Shown here: piece by piece, positions 46,401-60,400 of the stretch
How positions within the stretch are numbered: the first letter of the stretch is position 1
How the letters are laid out: every line of letters begins with the position of its first letter
Source: Rhipicephalus microplus
Lineage: Eukaryota > Arthropoda > Arachnida > Ixodida > Ixodidae
Reading direction: 5' to 3'
Length of the DNA stretch: 64,000 nt
Assembly: GCF_043290135.1 (NCBI RefSeq)
Contig: NC_134701.1
Coordinates: 8,834,001 to 8,898,000, forward strand
The notes under the pieces: model-generated
The model's database searches: none
What the model was told of the DNA's origin: nothing
Seen by the model: only the letters and a program-made list of their open reading frames with translations
Position numbers and translations under genes: made by a program

Positions 46401-49400
46401 GTTAACCGAAAAGTTGGAGGTTCGAGCCCACCCGGTGGTGGTGCGGCGCTTTTTTTTCTTTGGGCTGATAGCTCTGAAGAAATGTTCTGACGGTGGTGAG
46501 AGTGGAGCAGGACTGTCTCCGTGGCACAATTGGCTAGCGCGATCGGCTGTTAACCGAAAAATTGGAGGTTCGAGCTCTCCCGGTGGTGGTGCGGCGCTTT
46601 TTTTGTGGGCTGATAGCTTTGAAGCTTTGTTTTGATGGTGGTGAGAGTCGAGCAGGATGGTCTCCGTGGCGCAATGGGCTAGCGTGATCGGATGTTAACC
46701 GAAAAGTTGGAGGTTCGAGCCCACCCGGTGGTGGTGCGGTGCTTTTTTTCTTTGGGCTGATAGCTTTGAAGATATGTTCTGATGATGGTGAGAGTAGAGC
46801 AGGACTGTCTCCGTGGCGCAATCGGCTAGCGCGATCGGCTGTTAACCGAAAGGTTGGAGGTTTGAGACCTTCCGGGAGTGGTGTGTTGCTTTTTTCTTTG
46901 CGCTGATAGCTTTGAAGATATGGTCTGATGGCGGTGAGAGTGGAGCACGACTGTCCCCGTGGCGCAGTTGGCTACCGCGATCGGCTGTTAACCGAAAGGT
47001 TGGAATTTCGAGCCCTCCCGGGAGTGGTGTGTTGGCTTTTTTCTTTGCGGTAATAGCTTTGAAGATATGTTCTGATGGTGGTGAGAGTGCAGCAGGACTG
47101 TCTTCGTGGCGCAATTGGCTAGCGCGATCGGCTGTTAACCGAAAGGTTGGAGGTTCGAGCCCACCCGGTGGTGGTGCGGTGCTTTTTTTTTCTTTGGGCT
47201 GTTAGCTTTGAAGATATGTTCTGAAGGTGGTGAGAGTGGAGCAGGACTGTCTCCGTGGCGCAATTGGCTTGCGCGATCGGCTGTTAACCGAAAGGTTGGA
47301 GGTTCGAGCCCTCCTGTGGTGGTGCAGCGCTTTTTTTCTTTGCGCTGAAAGCTTTGAAGATATGTTCTGATGGTGGTGAGAGTGAAGCAAGACTGTCCCC
47401 GTGGCGCAATGGGCAAGCGCAATCGGCTGTTAACCGAAAGGTTGGAGTTTCGAGCCCAGCCGGTGGTGGGGCGGCGCTTTTATTTCTTTGCGCTGATAGT
47501 TTGAAGATATGTTTTGATGGTGGTGAGAGTGGAGAAAGACTGTCTCCGTGGGGCAATGGGCTAGCGCGATCAGCTGTTAACCGAAAGGTTGGAGGTTCGA
47601 GCCCACCCGGTGGTGGTGCGGCGCTTTTTTTTCTTTGGGCTGATAGCCCTGAAGAAATGTTCTGACGGTGGTTAGAGTGGAGCAGGACTGTCTCCGTGGC
47701 GCAATTGGCTAGCGCGATCGGCTGTTAACCGAAAAGTTGGAGGTTCGAGCTCTCCCGGTGGTGTTGCGGCGCTTTTTTTCTGTGGGCTGATAGCTTTGAA
47801 GATATGTTCTGATGGTGGTGAGAGTAGAGCAGGACTGTCTCCGTGGCGCAATTGGCTAGCGTGATCGGCTGTTAACCGAAAAGTTGGAGGTTCGAGCCCA
47901 CCCGGTGGTGATGCGGCGCTTTTTTTTCTTTGGGCTAATAGCTTTGAAGAAATGTTCTGATGGTGGTGAGAGTAGAGCAGGACTGTCTCCGTGGCGCAAT
48001 CGGCTAGCGCGATCGGCTGTTAACCGAAAGGATGGAGTTTCGAGCCCTCCCGGGAGTGGTGTGTTGCTTTTTTCTTTGCGCTGATAGCTTTGAAGATATG
48101 GTCTGATGGTGGTGAGAGTGGAGCACGACTGTCTCCGTTGCGCAGTTGGCTAGCGCGATCGGCTGTTAACCGAAAGGTTGGAGGTTCGAGCCCACCCGGT
48201 GATGGTGTGGCGCTTTTTTTTCTTTGTGCTGATAGCTTTGAAGATATGTTCTGATGGTGGTGAGAGTGGAGCAGGACTGTCTCCGTGGCGCAATTGGCTA
48301 GCGCGATTGGCTGTTAACCGAAAGGTTGGAGGTTCGAGCCCACCCGGTGGTGGTGCGGTGCTTTTTTTTTCTTTGGGCTGTTAGCTTTGAAGATATGTTC
48401 TGAAGGTGGTGAGAGTGGAGCAGGACTGTCTCCGTGGCGCAATTGGCTTGCGCGATCGGCTGTTAACCGAAAGGTTGGAGGTTCGAGCCCTCCTGTGGTG
48501 GTGCAGCGCTTTTTTTCTTTGCGCTGAAAGCTTTGAAGATATGTTCTGATGGTGGTGAGAGTGGAGCAAAACTGTCCCCGTGGCGCAATGAGCTAGCGCG
48601 ATCGGGTGTTAACCGAGAAGTTGGAGTTTCGAGCCCTCCCGGGAGTGGTGTGTTGTTTTTTCTTTGCACTGATAGCTTTGAAGATATGGTCTGATGGTGG
48701 TGAGAGTGGAGCACGACTTTCTCCGTGGCGCAGTTGGCTAGCGCGATCGGCTGTTAACCGAAACGTTGGAGGTTCGAGCCCACCCGGTGATGGTGTGGCG
48801 CTTTTTTTTCTTTGTGCTGATAGCTTTGAAGATATGTTCTGATGGTGGTGAGAGTGGAGCAGGACTGTCTCCGTGGCGCAATTGGCTTGCGCGATCGGCT
48901 GTTAACCGAAAGGTTGGAGGTTCGAGCCCAACCGGTGGTGGTGCAGCGCTTTTTTTCTTTGCGCTGAAAGCTTTGAAGATATGTTCTGATGGTGGTGAGA
49001 GTGGAGCAAGACTGTCCCCGTGGCGCGATGAGCTTGCGCGATCGGCTGTTAACCGAAAGGTTGGAGTTTCGAGCCCTCCCGGGAGTGGTGTGTTGCTTTT
49101 TTCTTTGCGCTGATAGCTTTGAAGATATGGTCTGATGGTGGTGAGAGTGGAGCACGACTGTCTCCGTGGCGCAGTTGGCTAGCGCGATCGGATGTTAACC
49201 GAAAGGTTGGAGGTTCGAGCCCACCCAGTGATGGTGTGGCGCTTATTTTTCTTTCTGCTGATAGCTTTGAAGATATGTTCTGATGGTGGTGAGAGTGGAG
49301 CAGGACTGTCTCCGTGGCGCAATTGGCTTGCGCGATCGGCTGTTAACCGAAAGGTTGGAGGTTCGAGCCCACCCGGTGGTGGTGCGGCGCTTTTTTTTCT

Positions 49401-50975
49401 TTGCGCTGATAGCTTTGAAGATATGTTCTGATGGTGGTGAGAGTGGAGCAAGACTGTCCCCGTGGCGCAATTGGCTAGCGCGATCGGCTGTTAACCGAAA
49501 GGTTGGAGGTTCGAGCCCACCCGGTGGTGGTGCGGCGCTTTTTTTTCTTTGGGGTGATAGCTCTGAAGAAATGTTCTGATGGTGGTGAGAGTGGAGAAAG
49601 ACTGTCTCCGTGGCGCAATAGGCTAGCGCGATCAACTGTTAACCGAAAGGTTGGAATTTCGAGCCCTCCCGGGAGTGGTGTGTTGGCTTTTTCTTTGCGG
49701 TAATAGCTTTGAAGATATGTTCTGATGGTGGTGAGAGTGCAGCAGGACTGTCTTCGTGGCGCAATTGGCTAGCGCGATCGGCTGTTAACCGAAAGGTTGG
49801 AGGTTCGAGCCGACCCGGTGGTGGTGCGGCGCTTTTTTTTCTTTGGGGTGATAGCTCTGAAGAAATGTTCTGACGGTGGTGAGAGTGGAGCACGACTGTC
49901 TCTGTGGGGCAATGGGCTAGCGCGATCGGCTGTTAACCGAAAGGTTGGAGGTTCGAGACCTTCCGGGAGTGGTGTGTTGCTTTTTTCTTTGCGCTGATAG
50001 CTTTGAAGATATGGTCTGATGGCGGTGAGAGTGGAGCACGACTGTCCCCGTGGCGCAGTTGGCTTCCGCGATCGGCTGTTAACCGAAAGTTTGGAATTTC
50101 GAGCCCTCCCGGGAGTGGTGTGTTGGCTTTTTTCTTTGCGGTAATAGCTTTGAAGATATGTTCTGATGGTAGTGAGAGTGCAGCAGGACTGTCTTCGTGG
50201 CGCAATTGGCTAGCGCGATCGGCTGTTAACCGAAAGGTTGGAGGTTCGAGCCCACCCGGTGGTGGTGCGGTGCTTTTTTTTTCTTTGGGCTGTTAGCTTT
50301 GAAGATATGTTCTGAAGGTGGTGAGAGTGGAGCAGGACTGTCTCCGTGGCGCAATTGGCTTGCGCGATCGGCTGTTAACCGAAAGGTTGGAGGTTCGAGC
50401 CCTCCTGTGGTGGTGCAGCGCTTTTTTTCTTTGCACTGAAAGCTTTGAAGATATGTTCTGATGGTGGTGAGAGTAGAGCAAGACTGTCCCCGTGGCGCAA
50501 TGGGCAAGCGCAATCGGCTGTTAACCGAAAGGTTGGAGTTTCGAGCCCAGCCGGTGGTGGGGCGGCGCTTTTATTTCTTTGCGCTGATAGTTTGAAGATA
50601 TGTTTTGATGGTGGTGAGAGTGGAGAAAGACTGTCTCCGTGGGGCAATGGGCTAGCGCGATCAGCTGTTAACCGAAAGGTTGGAGGTTCGAGCCCACCCG
50701 GTGGTGGTGCGGCGCTTTTTTTTCTTTGGGCTGATAGCCTTGAAGAAATGTTCTGACGGTGGTGAGAGTGGAGCAGGACTGTCTCCGTGGCGCAATTGGC
50801 TAGCGCGATCGGCTGTTAACCGAAAAGTTGGAGGTTCGAGCTCTCCCGGTGGTGTTGCGGCGCTTTTTTTCTGTGGGCTGATAGCTTTGAAGATATGTTC
50901 TGATAGTGGTGAGAGTAGAGCAGGACTGTCTCCGTGGCGCAATTGGCTAGCGTGATCGGCTGTTAACCGAAAAGT
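41850..50975 (+). repeat. Tandem pair of a 4562-bp (31-unit) higher-order repeat
   Basis: About 41850-46412 matches 46413-50975 at offsets of 4561-4563 bp. Shared rare variants include the GATGGAGTTTC change in the variable region (43468 and 48030), GCTTATTTTTC trailers (44680 and 49242) and GTTAACCGAGAAG. The left part overlaps the 4418-bp repeat, so two rounds of duplication with different boundaries are superimposed. Confidence 0.85.
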
Positions 50976-53900
50976 TGGAGGTTCGAGCCCACCCGGTGGT
51001 GATGCGGCGCTTTTTTTCTTTGGGCTAATAGCTTTGAAGAAATGTTCTGATGGTGGTGAGAGTAGAGCAGGACTGTCTCCGTGGCGCAATCGGCTAGCGC
51101 GATCGGCTGTTAACCGAAAGGTTGGAGTTTCGAGCCCTCCCGGGAGTGGTGCGTTGCTTTTTTCTTTGCGCTGATAGCTTTGAAGATATGGTCTGATGGT
51201 GGTGAGAGTGGAGCACGACTGTCTCCGTTGCGCAGTTGGCTAGCGCGATCGGCTGTTAACCGAAAGGTTGGAGGTTCGAGCCCACCCGGTGATGGTGTGG
51301 CGCTTTTTTTTCTTTGTGCTGATAGCTTTGAAGATATGTTCTGATGGTGGTGAGAGTGGAGCAGGACTGTCTCCGTGGCGCAATTGGCTAGCGCGATTGG
51401 CTGTTAACCGAAAGGTTGGAGGTTCGAGCCCACCCGGTGGTGGTGCGGTGCTTTTTTTTTCTTTGGGCTGTTAGCTTTGAAGATATGTTCTGAAGGTGGT
51501 GAGAGTGGAGCAGGACTGTCTCCGAGGCGCAATTGGCTTGCGCGATCGGCTGTTAACCGAAAGGTTGGAGGTTCGAGCCCTCCTGTGGCGGTGCAGCGCT
51601 TTTTTTCTTTGCGCTGAAAGCTTTGAAGATATGTTCTGATGGTGGTGAGAGTGGAGCAAGACTGTCCCCGTGGCGCAATGAGCTAGCGCTATCGGGTGTT
51701 AACCGAAAAGTTGGAGTTTCGAGCCCTCCCGGGAGTGGTGTGTTGTTTTTTCTTTGCACTGATAGCTTTGAAGATATGGTCTGATGGTGGTGAGAGTGGA
51801 GCACGACTTTCTCCGTGGCGCAGTTGGCTAGCGCGATCGGCTGTTAACCGAAACGTTGGAGGTTCGAGCCCACCCGGTGATGGTGTGGCGCTTTTTTTCT
51901 TTGTGCTGATAGTTTTGAAGATATGTTCTGATGGTGGTGAGAGTGGAGCAGGACTGTCTCCGTGGCGCAATTGGCTTGCGCGATCGGCTGTTAACCGAAA
52001 GGTTGGAGGTTCGAGCCCAACCGGTGGTGGTGCAGCGCTTTTTTTCTTTGCGCTGAAAGCTTTGAAGATATGTTCTGATGGTGGTGAGAGTGGAGCAGGA
52101 CTGTCTCCGTGGCGCAATTGGCTTGCGCGATCGGCTGTTAACCGAAAGGTTGGAGGTTCGAGCCCACCCGGTGGTGGTGCGGCGCTTTTTTTTCTTTGCG
52201 CTGATAGCTTTGAAGATATGTTCTGATGGTGGTGAGAGTGGAGCAAGACTGTCCCCGTGGCGCAATGGGCAAGCGCGATCGGCTGTTAACCGAAAGGTTG
52301 GAGTTTCGAGCCCACGCGGTGGTGGTGTGGCGCTTTTATTTCTTTGCGCTGATAGTTTGAAGATATGTTCTGATGGTGGTGAGAGTGGAGAAAGACTGTC
52401 TCCGTGGCGCAATAGGCTAGCGCGATCGGCTGTTAACCGAAACGTTGGAGGTTCGAGCCCACCCGGTGATGGTGTGGCGCTTTTTTTCTTTGTGCTGATA
52501 GCTTTGAAGATATGTTCTGATGGTGGTGAGAGTGGAGCAGGACTGTCTCCGTGGCGCAATTGGCTTGCGCGATCGGCTGCTAACCGAAAGGTTGGAGGTT
52601 CGAGCCCACCCGGTGGTGGTGCGGCGCTTTTTTTTCTTTGGGGTGATAGCTCTGAAGAAATGTTCTGATGGTGGTGAGAGTGGAGAAAGACTGTCTCCGT
52701 GGCGCAATAGGCTAGCGCGATCGGCTGTTAACCGAAAGGTTGGAATTTCGAGCCCTCCCGGGAGTGGTTTGTTGGCTTTTTTCTTTGCGGTAATAGCTTT
52801 GAAGATATGTTCTGATGGTGGTGAGAGTGCAGCAGGACTGTCTTCGTGGCGCAATTGGCTAGCGCGATCGGCTGTTAACCGAAAGGTTGGAGGTTCGAGC
52901 CGACCCGGTGGTGGTGCGGCGCTTTTTTTTCTTTGGGGTGATAGCTCTGAAGAAATGTTCTGACGGTGGTGAGAGTGGAGCACGACTGTCTCTGTGGGGC
53001 AATGGGCTAGCGCGAACGGCTGTTAACCGAAAGGTTGGAGGTTCGAGACCTTCCGGGAGTGGTGTGTTGCTTTTTTCTTTGCGCTGATAGCTTTGAAGAT
53101 ATGGTGTGATGGCGGTGAGAGTGGAGCACGACTGTCCCCGTGGCGCAGTTGGCTACCGCGATCGGCTGTTAACCGAAAGTTTGGAATTTCGAGCCCTCCC
53201 GGGAGTGGTGTGTTGGCTTTTTTCTTTGCGGTAATAGCTTTGAAGATATGTTCTGATGGTCGTGAGAGTGCAGCAGGACTGTCTTCGTGGTGCAATTGGC
53301 TAGTGCGATCGGCTGTTAACCGAAAGGTTGGAGGTTCGAGCCCACCCGGTGGTGGTGCGGTGCTTTTTTTTTCTTTGGGCTGTTAGCTTTGAAGATATGT
53401 TCTGAAGGTGGTGAGAGTGGAGCAGGACTGTCTCCGTGGCGCAATTGGCTTGCGCGATCGGCTGTTAACCGAAAGGTTGGAGGTTCGAGCCCTCCTGTGG
53501 TGGTGCAGCGCTTTTTTTCTTTGCGCTGAAAGCTTTGAAGATATGTTCTGATGGTGGTGAGAGTAGAGCAAGACTGTCCCCGTGGCGCAATGGGCAAGCG
53601 CAATCGGCTGTTAACCGAAAGGTTGGAGTTTCGAGCCCAGCCGGTGGTGGGGCGGCGCTTTTATTTCTTTACGCTGATAGTTTGAAGATATGTTTTGATG
53701 GTGGTGAGAGTGGAGAAAGACTGTCTCCGTGGGGCAATGGGCTAGCGCGATCAGCTGTTAACCGAAAGGTTGGAGGTTCGAGCCCACCCGGTGGTGGTGC
53801 GGCGCTTTTTTTCCTTTGGGCTGATAGCCCTGAAGAAATGTTCTGACGGTGGTGAGAGTGGAGCAGGACTGTCTCCGTGGCGCAATTGGCTGGCGCGATC

Positions 53901-54600
53901 GGCTGTTAACCGAAAAGTTGGAGGTTCGAGCTCTCCCGGTGGTGTTGCGGCGCTTTTTTTCTGTGGGCTGATAGCTTTGAAGATATGTTCTGATAGTGGT
54001 GAGAGTAGAGCAGGACTGTCTCCGTGGCGCAATTGGCTAGCGTGATCGGCTGTTAACCGAAAAGTTGGAGGTTCGAGCCCACCCGGTGGTGATGCGGCGC
54101 TTTTTTTCTTTGGGCTAATAGCTTTGAAGAAATGTTCTGATGGTGGTGAGAGTAGAGCAGGACTGTCTCCGTGGCGCAATCGGCTAGCGCGATCGGCTGT
54201 TAACCGAAAGGTTGGAGTTTCGAGCCCTCCCGGGAGTGGTGCGTTGCTTTTTTCTTTGCGCTGATAGCTTTGAAGATATGGTCTGATGGTGGTGAGAGTG
54301 GAGCACGACTGTCTCCGTTGCGCAGTTGGCTAGCGCGATCGGCTGTTAACCGAAAGGTTGGAGGTTCGAGCCCACCCGGTGATGGTGTGGCGCTTTTTTT
54401 TCTTTGTGCTGATAGCTTTGAAGATATGTTCTGATGGTGGTGAGAGTGGAGCAGGACTGTCTCCGTGGCGCAATTGGCTAGCGCGATTGGCTGTTAACCG
54501 AAAGGTTGGAGGTTCGAGCCCACCCGGTGGTGGTGCGGTGCTTTTTTTTTCTTTGGGCTGTTAGCTTTGAAGATATGTTCTGAAGGTGGTGAGAGTGGAG
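49480..54600 (+). repeat. Pair of a 2-kb block at a 3090-bp offset
   Basis: About 49480-51510 matches 52570-54600 (21 units apart). Shared markers include GAGCCGACCC, GAGACCTTCC and GGTGCGTTGC. About 51510-52570 between them has a different class order. Confidence 0.75.
52545..52618 (+). tRNA. tRNA-like unit with anticodon GCT
   Basis: The loop reads CTGCTAA, giving GCT at 52579-52581, nominally serine, on a tRNA-Asn-like body that lacks the long variable arm of a real tRNA-Ser. I saw this variant only once. It is best explained as a private point mutation. Confidence 0.55.
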
Positions 54601-57404
54601 CACGACTTTCTCCGTGGCGCAGTTGGATAGCGCGATCGGCTGTTAACCGAAACGTTGGAGGTTCGAGCCCACCCGGTGATGGTGTGGCGCTTTTTTTTCT
54701 TTGTGCTGATAGCTTTGAAGATATGGTCTGATGGTGGTGAGAGTGGAGCAGGACTGTCTCCGTGGCGCAATTGGCTTGCGCGATCGGCTGTTAATCGAAA
54801 GGTTGGAGGTTCGAGCCCAACCGGTGGTGGTGCAGCGCTTTTTTTTCTTTGGGCTGTTAGCTTTGAAGATATGTTCTGAAGGTGGTGAGAGTGGAGCAAG
54901 ACTGTCCCCGTGGCGCAATGGGCAAGCGCGATCGGCTGTTAACCGAAAGGTTGGAGTTTCGAGCCCACGCGGTGGTGGTGCGGCGCTTTTATTTCTTTGC
55001 GCTGATAGTTTGAAGATATGTTCTGATGGTGGTGAGAGTGGAGAAAGACTGTCTCCGTGGCGCAATAGGCTAGCGCGATCCGCTGTTAACCGAAAGGTTG
55101 GAATTTCGAGCCCTCCCGGGAGTGGTGTGTTGGCTTTTTTCTTTGCGGTAATAGCTTTGAAGATATGTTCTGATGGTGGTGAGAGTGCAGCAGGACTGTC
55201 TTCGTGGCGCAATTGGCTAGCGCGATCGGCTGTTAATCGAAAGGTTGGAGGTTCGAGCCCACCCGGTGGTGGTGCGGCGCTTTTTTTTCTTTGGGGTGAT
55301 AGCTCTGAAGAAATGTTCTGACGGTGGTGAGAGTGGAGCACGACTGTCTCCGTGGGGCAATGGGCTAGCGCAATCGGCTGTTAACCGAAAGGTGGGAGGT
55401 TCGAGCCCACCCGGTGGTGGTGCGGCGCTTTTTTTTCTTTGGGCTGATAGCTCTGAAGAAATGTTCTGACGGTGGTGGGAGTGGAGCAGGACTGTCTCCG
55501 TGGCACAATTGGCTAGCGCGATCGGCTGTTAACCGAAAAGTTGCAGGTTCGAGCTCTCCCGGTGGTGGTGCGGCGCTTTTTTTTGTGGGCTGATAGCTTT
55601 GAAGATATGTTCTGATGGTGGTGAGAGTCGAGCAGGACTGTCTCCGTGGCGCAATGGGCTAGCGTGATCGGATGTTAACCGAAAAGTTGGAGGTTCGAGC
55701 CCACCCGGTGGTGGTGCGATGCTTTTTTTTCTTTGGGCTGAAAGCTTTGAAGATATGTTCTGATGATGGTGAGAGTAGAGCAGGACTGTCTCCGTGGCGC
55801 AATCGGCTAGCGCGATCGGCTGTTAACCGAAAGGTTGGAGGTTCGAGACCTCCCGGGAGTGGTGTGTTGCTTTTTTCTTTGCGCTGATAGCTTTGAAGAT
55901 ATGGTCTGATGGTGGTGAGAGTGAAGCACGACTGTCCCCGTGGCGCAGTTGGCTACCGCGATCGGCTGTTAACCGAAAGGTTGGAGGTTCGAGCCCACCC
56001 GGTGATGGTGTGGCGCTTTTTTTTCTTTGTGCTGATAGCTTTGAAGATATGGTCTGATGGTGGTGAGAGTGGAGCACGACTGTCTCCGTGGCGCAGTTGA
56101 CTAGCGCGATCGGCTGTTAACCGAAAGGTTGGAGGTTCGAGCCCACCCGGTGGTGGTGCGGCGATTTTTTTTCTTTGCGCTGATAGCTTTGAAGATATGT
56201 TCTGAAGGTGGTGAGAGTGGAGCAAGACTGTCCCCGTGGCGCAATGGGCAAGCGCGATCGGGTGTTAACCGAAAGGTTGGAGGTTCGAGCCCACCCGGTG
56301 GTGGTGCGGTGCTTTTTTTTCTTTGGGCTGTTAGCTTTGAAGATATGTTCTGAAGGTGGTGAGAGTGGAGCAGGACTGTCTCCGTGGCGGAATTGGCTTG
56401 CGCGATCGGCTGTTAACCGAAAGGTTGGAGGTTCGAGCCCTCCGGTGGTGCTGCAGCGCTTTTTTTTCTTTGCGCTGAAAGCTTCGAAGATACGTTCTGA
56501 TGGTGGTGAGAGTGGAGCAAGACTGTCCCCGTGGCGCAATGAGCTAGCGCGATCGGCTGTTAACCGAACGGTTGGAGTTTTGAGCCCTCCCGGGAGTGGT
56601 GTGTTGCTTTTTTCTTTGCACTGATACCTTTGAAGATATGGTCTGATGGTGGTGAAAGTGGAGCACGACTGTCTCCGTGGAGCAGTTGGCTAGCGCGATC
56701 GGCTGTTAACCGAAAGGTTGGAGGTTCGAGCCCACCCGGTGATGGTGTGGCGCTTTTTTTTCTTTGTGCTGATAGCTTTGAAGATATGTTCTGATGGTGG
56801 TGAGAGTGGAGCAGGACTGTCTCCGTGGCGCAATTGGCTTGCGCGATCGGCTGTTAACCGAAAGGTTGGAGGTTCGAGCCCACCCGGTGATGGTGCAGCG
56901 CTTTTTTTTTCTTTGCGCTGAAAGCTTTGAAGATATGTTCTGATGGTGGTGAGAGTGGAGCAAGACTGTCCCCGGGGCGCGATGAGCTAGCGCGATCGGC
57001 TGTTAACCGAAAGGTTGGAGTTTCGAGCCCTCCCGGGAGTGGTGTGTTGCTTTTTTCTTTGCGCTGATAGCTTTGAAGATATGGTCTGATGGTGGTGAAA
57101 GTGGAGCATGACTGTCTCCGTGGCGCAGTTGGCTAGCGCGATCGGCTGTTAACCGAAAGGTTGGAGGTTCGAGCGCACCCGGTGATGGTGTGGCGCTTTT
57201 TTTTCTTTCTGCTGATAGCTTTGAAGATATGTTCTGATGGTGGTGAGACTGGAGCAGGACTGTCTCCGTGGCGCGATTGGCTTGCGCGATCGGCTGTTAA
57301 CCGAAAGGTTGGAGGTTCGAGCCCACCCGGTGGTGGTGCGGCGCTTTTTTTTCTTTGCGCTGATAGCTTTGAAGATATGTTCTGATGGTGGTGAGAGTGG
57401 AGCA

Positions 57405-60400
57405 AGACTGTCCCCGTGGCGCAATGGGCAAGCGCGATCGGCTGTTAACCGAAAGGTTGGAGTTTCGAGCCCACGCGGTGGTGGTGCGGCGCTTTTATTT
57501 CTTTGCGCTGATAGTTTGAAGATATGTTCTGATGGTGGTGAGAGGGGAGAAAGACTGTCTCCGTGGCGCAATAGGCTAGCGCGATCGGCTGTTAACCGAA
57601 AGGTTGGAATTTCGAGCCCTCCCGGGAGTGGTGTGTTGCTTTTTTCTTTGCGGTAATAGCTTTGAAGATATGTTCTGATGGTGGTGAGAGTGCAGCAGGA
57701 CTGTCTTCGTGGCGCAATTGGCTAGCGCGATCGGCTGTTAACCGAAAGGTTGGAGGTTCGAGCCCACCCGGTGGTGGTGCGGCGCTTTTTTTTTCTTTGG
57801 GGTGATAGCTCTGAAGAAATGTTCTGACGGTGGTGAGAGTGGAGCACGACTGTCTCCGTGGGGCAATGGGCTAGCGCGATCGGCTGTTAACCGAAAGGTT
57901 GGAGGTTCGAGCCCACCCGGTGGTGGTGCGGCGCTTTTCTTTCTTTAAGCTGATAGCTCTGAAGAAATGTTCTGACGGTGGTGAGAGTGGAGCAGGACTG
58001 TCTCCGTGACACAATTGGCTAGCGCGATCGGCTGTTGACCGAAAAGTTTGAGGTTCGAGCTCTCCCGGTGGTGGTGCGGCGCTTTTTTTCTGAGGGCTGA
58101 TAGCTTTGAAGATATATTCTGATGGTGGTGAGAGTCGAGCAGGACTGTCTCCGTGGCGCAATTGGCTAGCGTGATCGGCTGTTAACCGAAAAGTTGGAGG
58201 TTCGAGCCCACCCGGTGGTGGTGCGGTGCTTTTTTTTCTTTGGGCTGATAGCTTTGAAGATATGTTCTGATGATGGTGAGAGTAGAGCAGGACTGTCTCC
58301 GTGGCGCAATCGGCTAGCGCGATCGGCTATTAACCGAAAGGTTGGAGTTTCGAGCCCTCCCGGGAGTGGTGTGTTGCTTTTTTCTTTGCGCTGATAGCTT
58401 TGAAGATATGGTCTGATGGCGGTGAGAGTGGAGCACGACTGTCTCCGTGGCGCAGTTGGCTACCGCGATCGGCTGTTAACCGAAAGGTTGGAGGTTCGAG
58501 CCCACCCGGTGGTGGTGCGGCGCTTTTTTTTCTTTGGGCTGATAGCTCTGAAGAAATGTTCTGACGGTGGTGAGAGTGGAGCAGGACTGTCTCCGTGGCA
58601 CAATTGGCTAGCGCGATCGGCTGTTAACCGAAAAGTTGGAGGTTCGAGCTCTCCCGGTGGTGGTGCGGCGCTTTTTTTCTGTGGGCTGATAGCTTTGAAG
58701 ATATGTTCTGATAGTGGTGAGAGTCGAGCAGGACTGTCTCCGTGGCGCAATTGGCTAGCGTGATCGGCTGTTAACCGAAAAGTTGGAGGTTCGAGCCCAC
58801 CCGGTGGTGGTGCGGCGCTTTTTTTTCTTTGGGCTGATAGCTTTGAAGATATGTTCTGATGGTGGTGAGAGTAGAGCAGGACTGTCTCCGTGGCGCAGTT
58901 GGCTAGCGCGATCGGCTGTTAACCGAAAGGTTGGAGGTTCGAGCCCACCCGGTGATGGTGTGGCGCTTTTTTTTCTTTGTGCTGATAGCTTTGAAGATAT
59001 GTTCTGATGGTGGTGAGAGTGGAGCAGGACTGTCTCCGTGGCGCAATTGGCTTGCGCGATCGGCTGTTAACCGAAAGGTTGGAGGTTCGAGCCCACCCGG
59101 TGGTGGTGCAGCGCTTTTTTTTCTTTGCGCTGAAAGCTTTGAAGATATGTTCTGATGGTGGTGAGAGTGGAGCAAGACTGTCCCCGTGGCGCGATGAGCT
59201 AGCGCGATCGGCTGTTAACCGAAAGGTTGGAGTTTCGAGCCCTCCCGGGAGTGGTGTGTTGCTTTTTTCTTTGCGCTGATAGCTTTGAAGATATGGTCTG
59301 ATGGTGGTGAAAGTGGAGCACGACTGTCTCCGTGGCGCAGTTGGCTAGCGCGATCGGCTGTTAACCGAAAGGTTGGAGGTTCGAGCCCACCCGGTGATGG
59401 TGTGGCGCTTTTTTTTCTTTCTGCTGATAGCTTTGAAGATATGTTCTGCTGGTGGTGAGACTGGAGCAGGACTGTCCCCGTGGCGCAATGGGCAAGCGCG
59501 ATCGGCTGTTAACCGAAAGGTTGGAGTTTCGAGCCCACGCGGTGGTGGTGCGGCGCTTTTATTTCTTTGCGCTGATAGTTTGAAGATATGTTCTGATGGT
59601 GGTGAGAGTGGAGAAAGACTGTCTCCGTGGCGCAATAGGCTAGCGCGATCGGCTGTTCACCGAAAGGTTGGAATTTCGAGCCCTCCCGGGAGTGGTGTGT
59701 TGCTTTTTTCTTTACGGTAATAGCTTTGAAGATATGTTCTGATGGTGGTGAGAGTGCAGCAGGACTGTCTTCTTGGCGCAATTGGCTAGCGCGATCGGCT
59801 GTTAACCGAAAGGTTGGAGGTTCGAGCCCACCCGGTGGTGGTGCGGCGCTTTTTTTTTCTTTGGGGTGATAGCTCTGAAGAAATGTTCTGACGGTGGTGA
59901 GAGTGGAACACGACTGTCTCCGTGGGGCAATGGGCTAGCGCGATCGGCTGTTAACCGAAAGGTTGGAGGTTCGAGCCCACCCGGTGGTGGTGCGGCGCTT
60001 TTTTTTCTTTAAGCTGATAGCTCTGAAGAAATGTTCTGATGGTGGTGAGAGTGGAGCAGGACTGTCTCCGTGACACAATTGGCTAGCGCGATCGGCTGTT
60101 CACCGAAAAGTTGGAGGTTCGAGCTCTCCCGGTGGTGGTGCGGCGCTTTTTTTCTGAGGGCTGATAGCTTTGAAGATATATTCTGATGGTGGTGAGAGTC
60201 GAGCAGGACTGTCTTCGTGGCGCAATTGGCTAGCGTGATCGGCTGTTAACCGAAAAGTTGGAGGTTCGAGCCCACCCGGTGGTGGTGCGGTGCTTTTTTT
60301 TCTTTGGGCTGATAGCTTTGAAGATATGTTCTGATGATGGTGAGAGTAGAGCAGGACTGTCTCCGTGGCGCAATCGGCTAGCGCGATCGGCTGTTAACCG

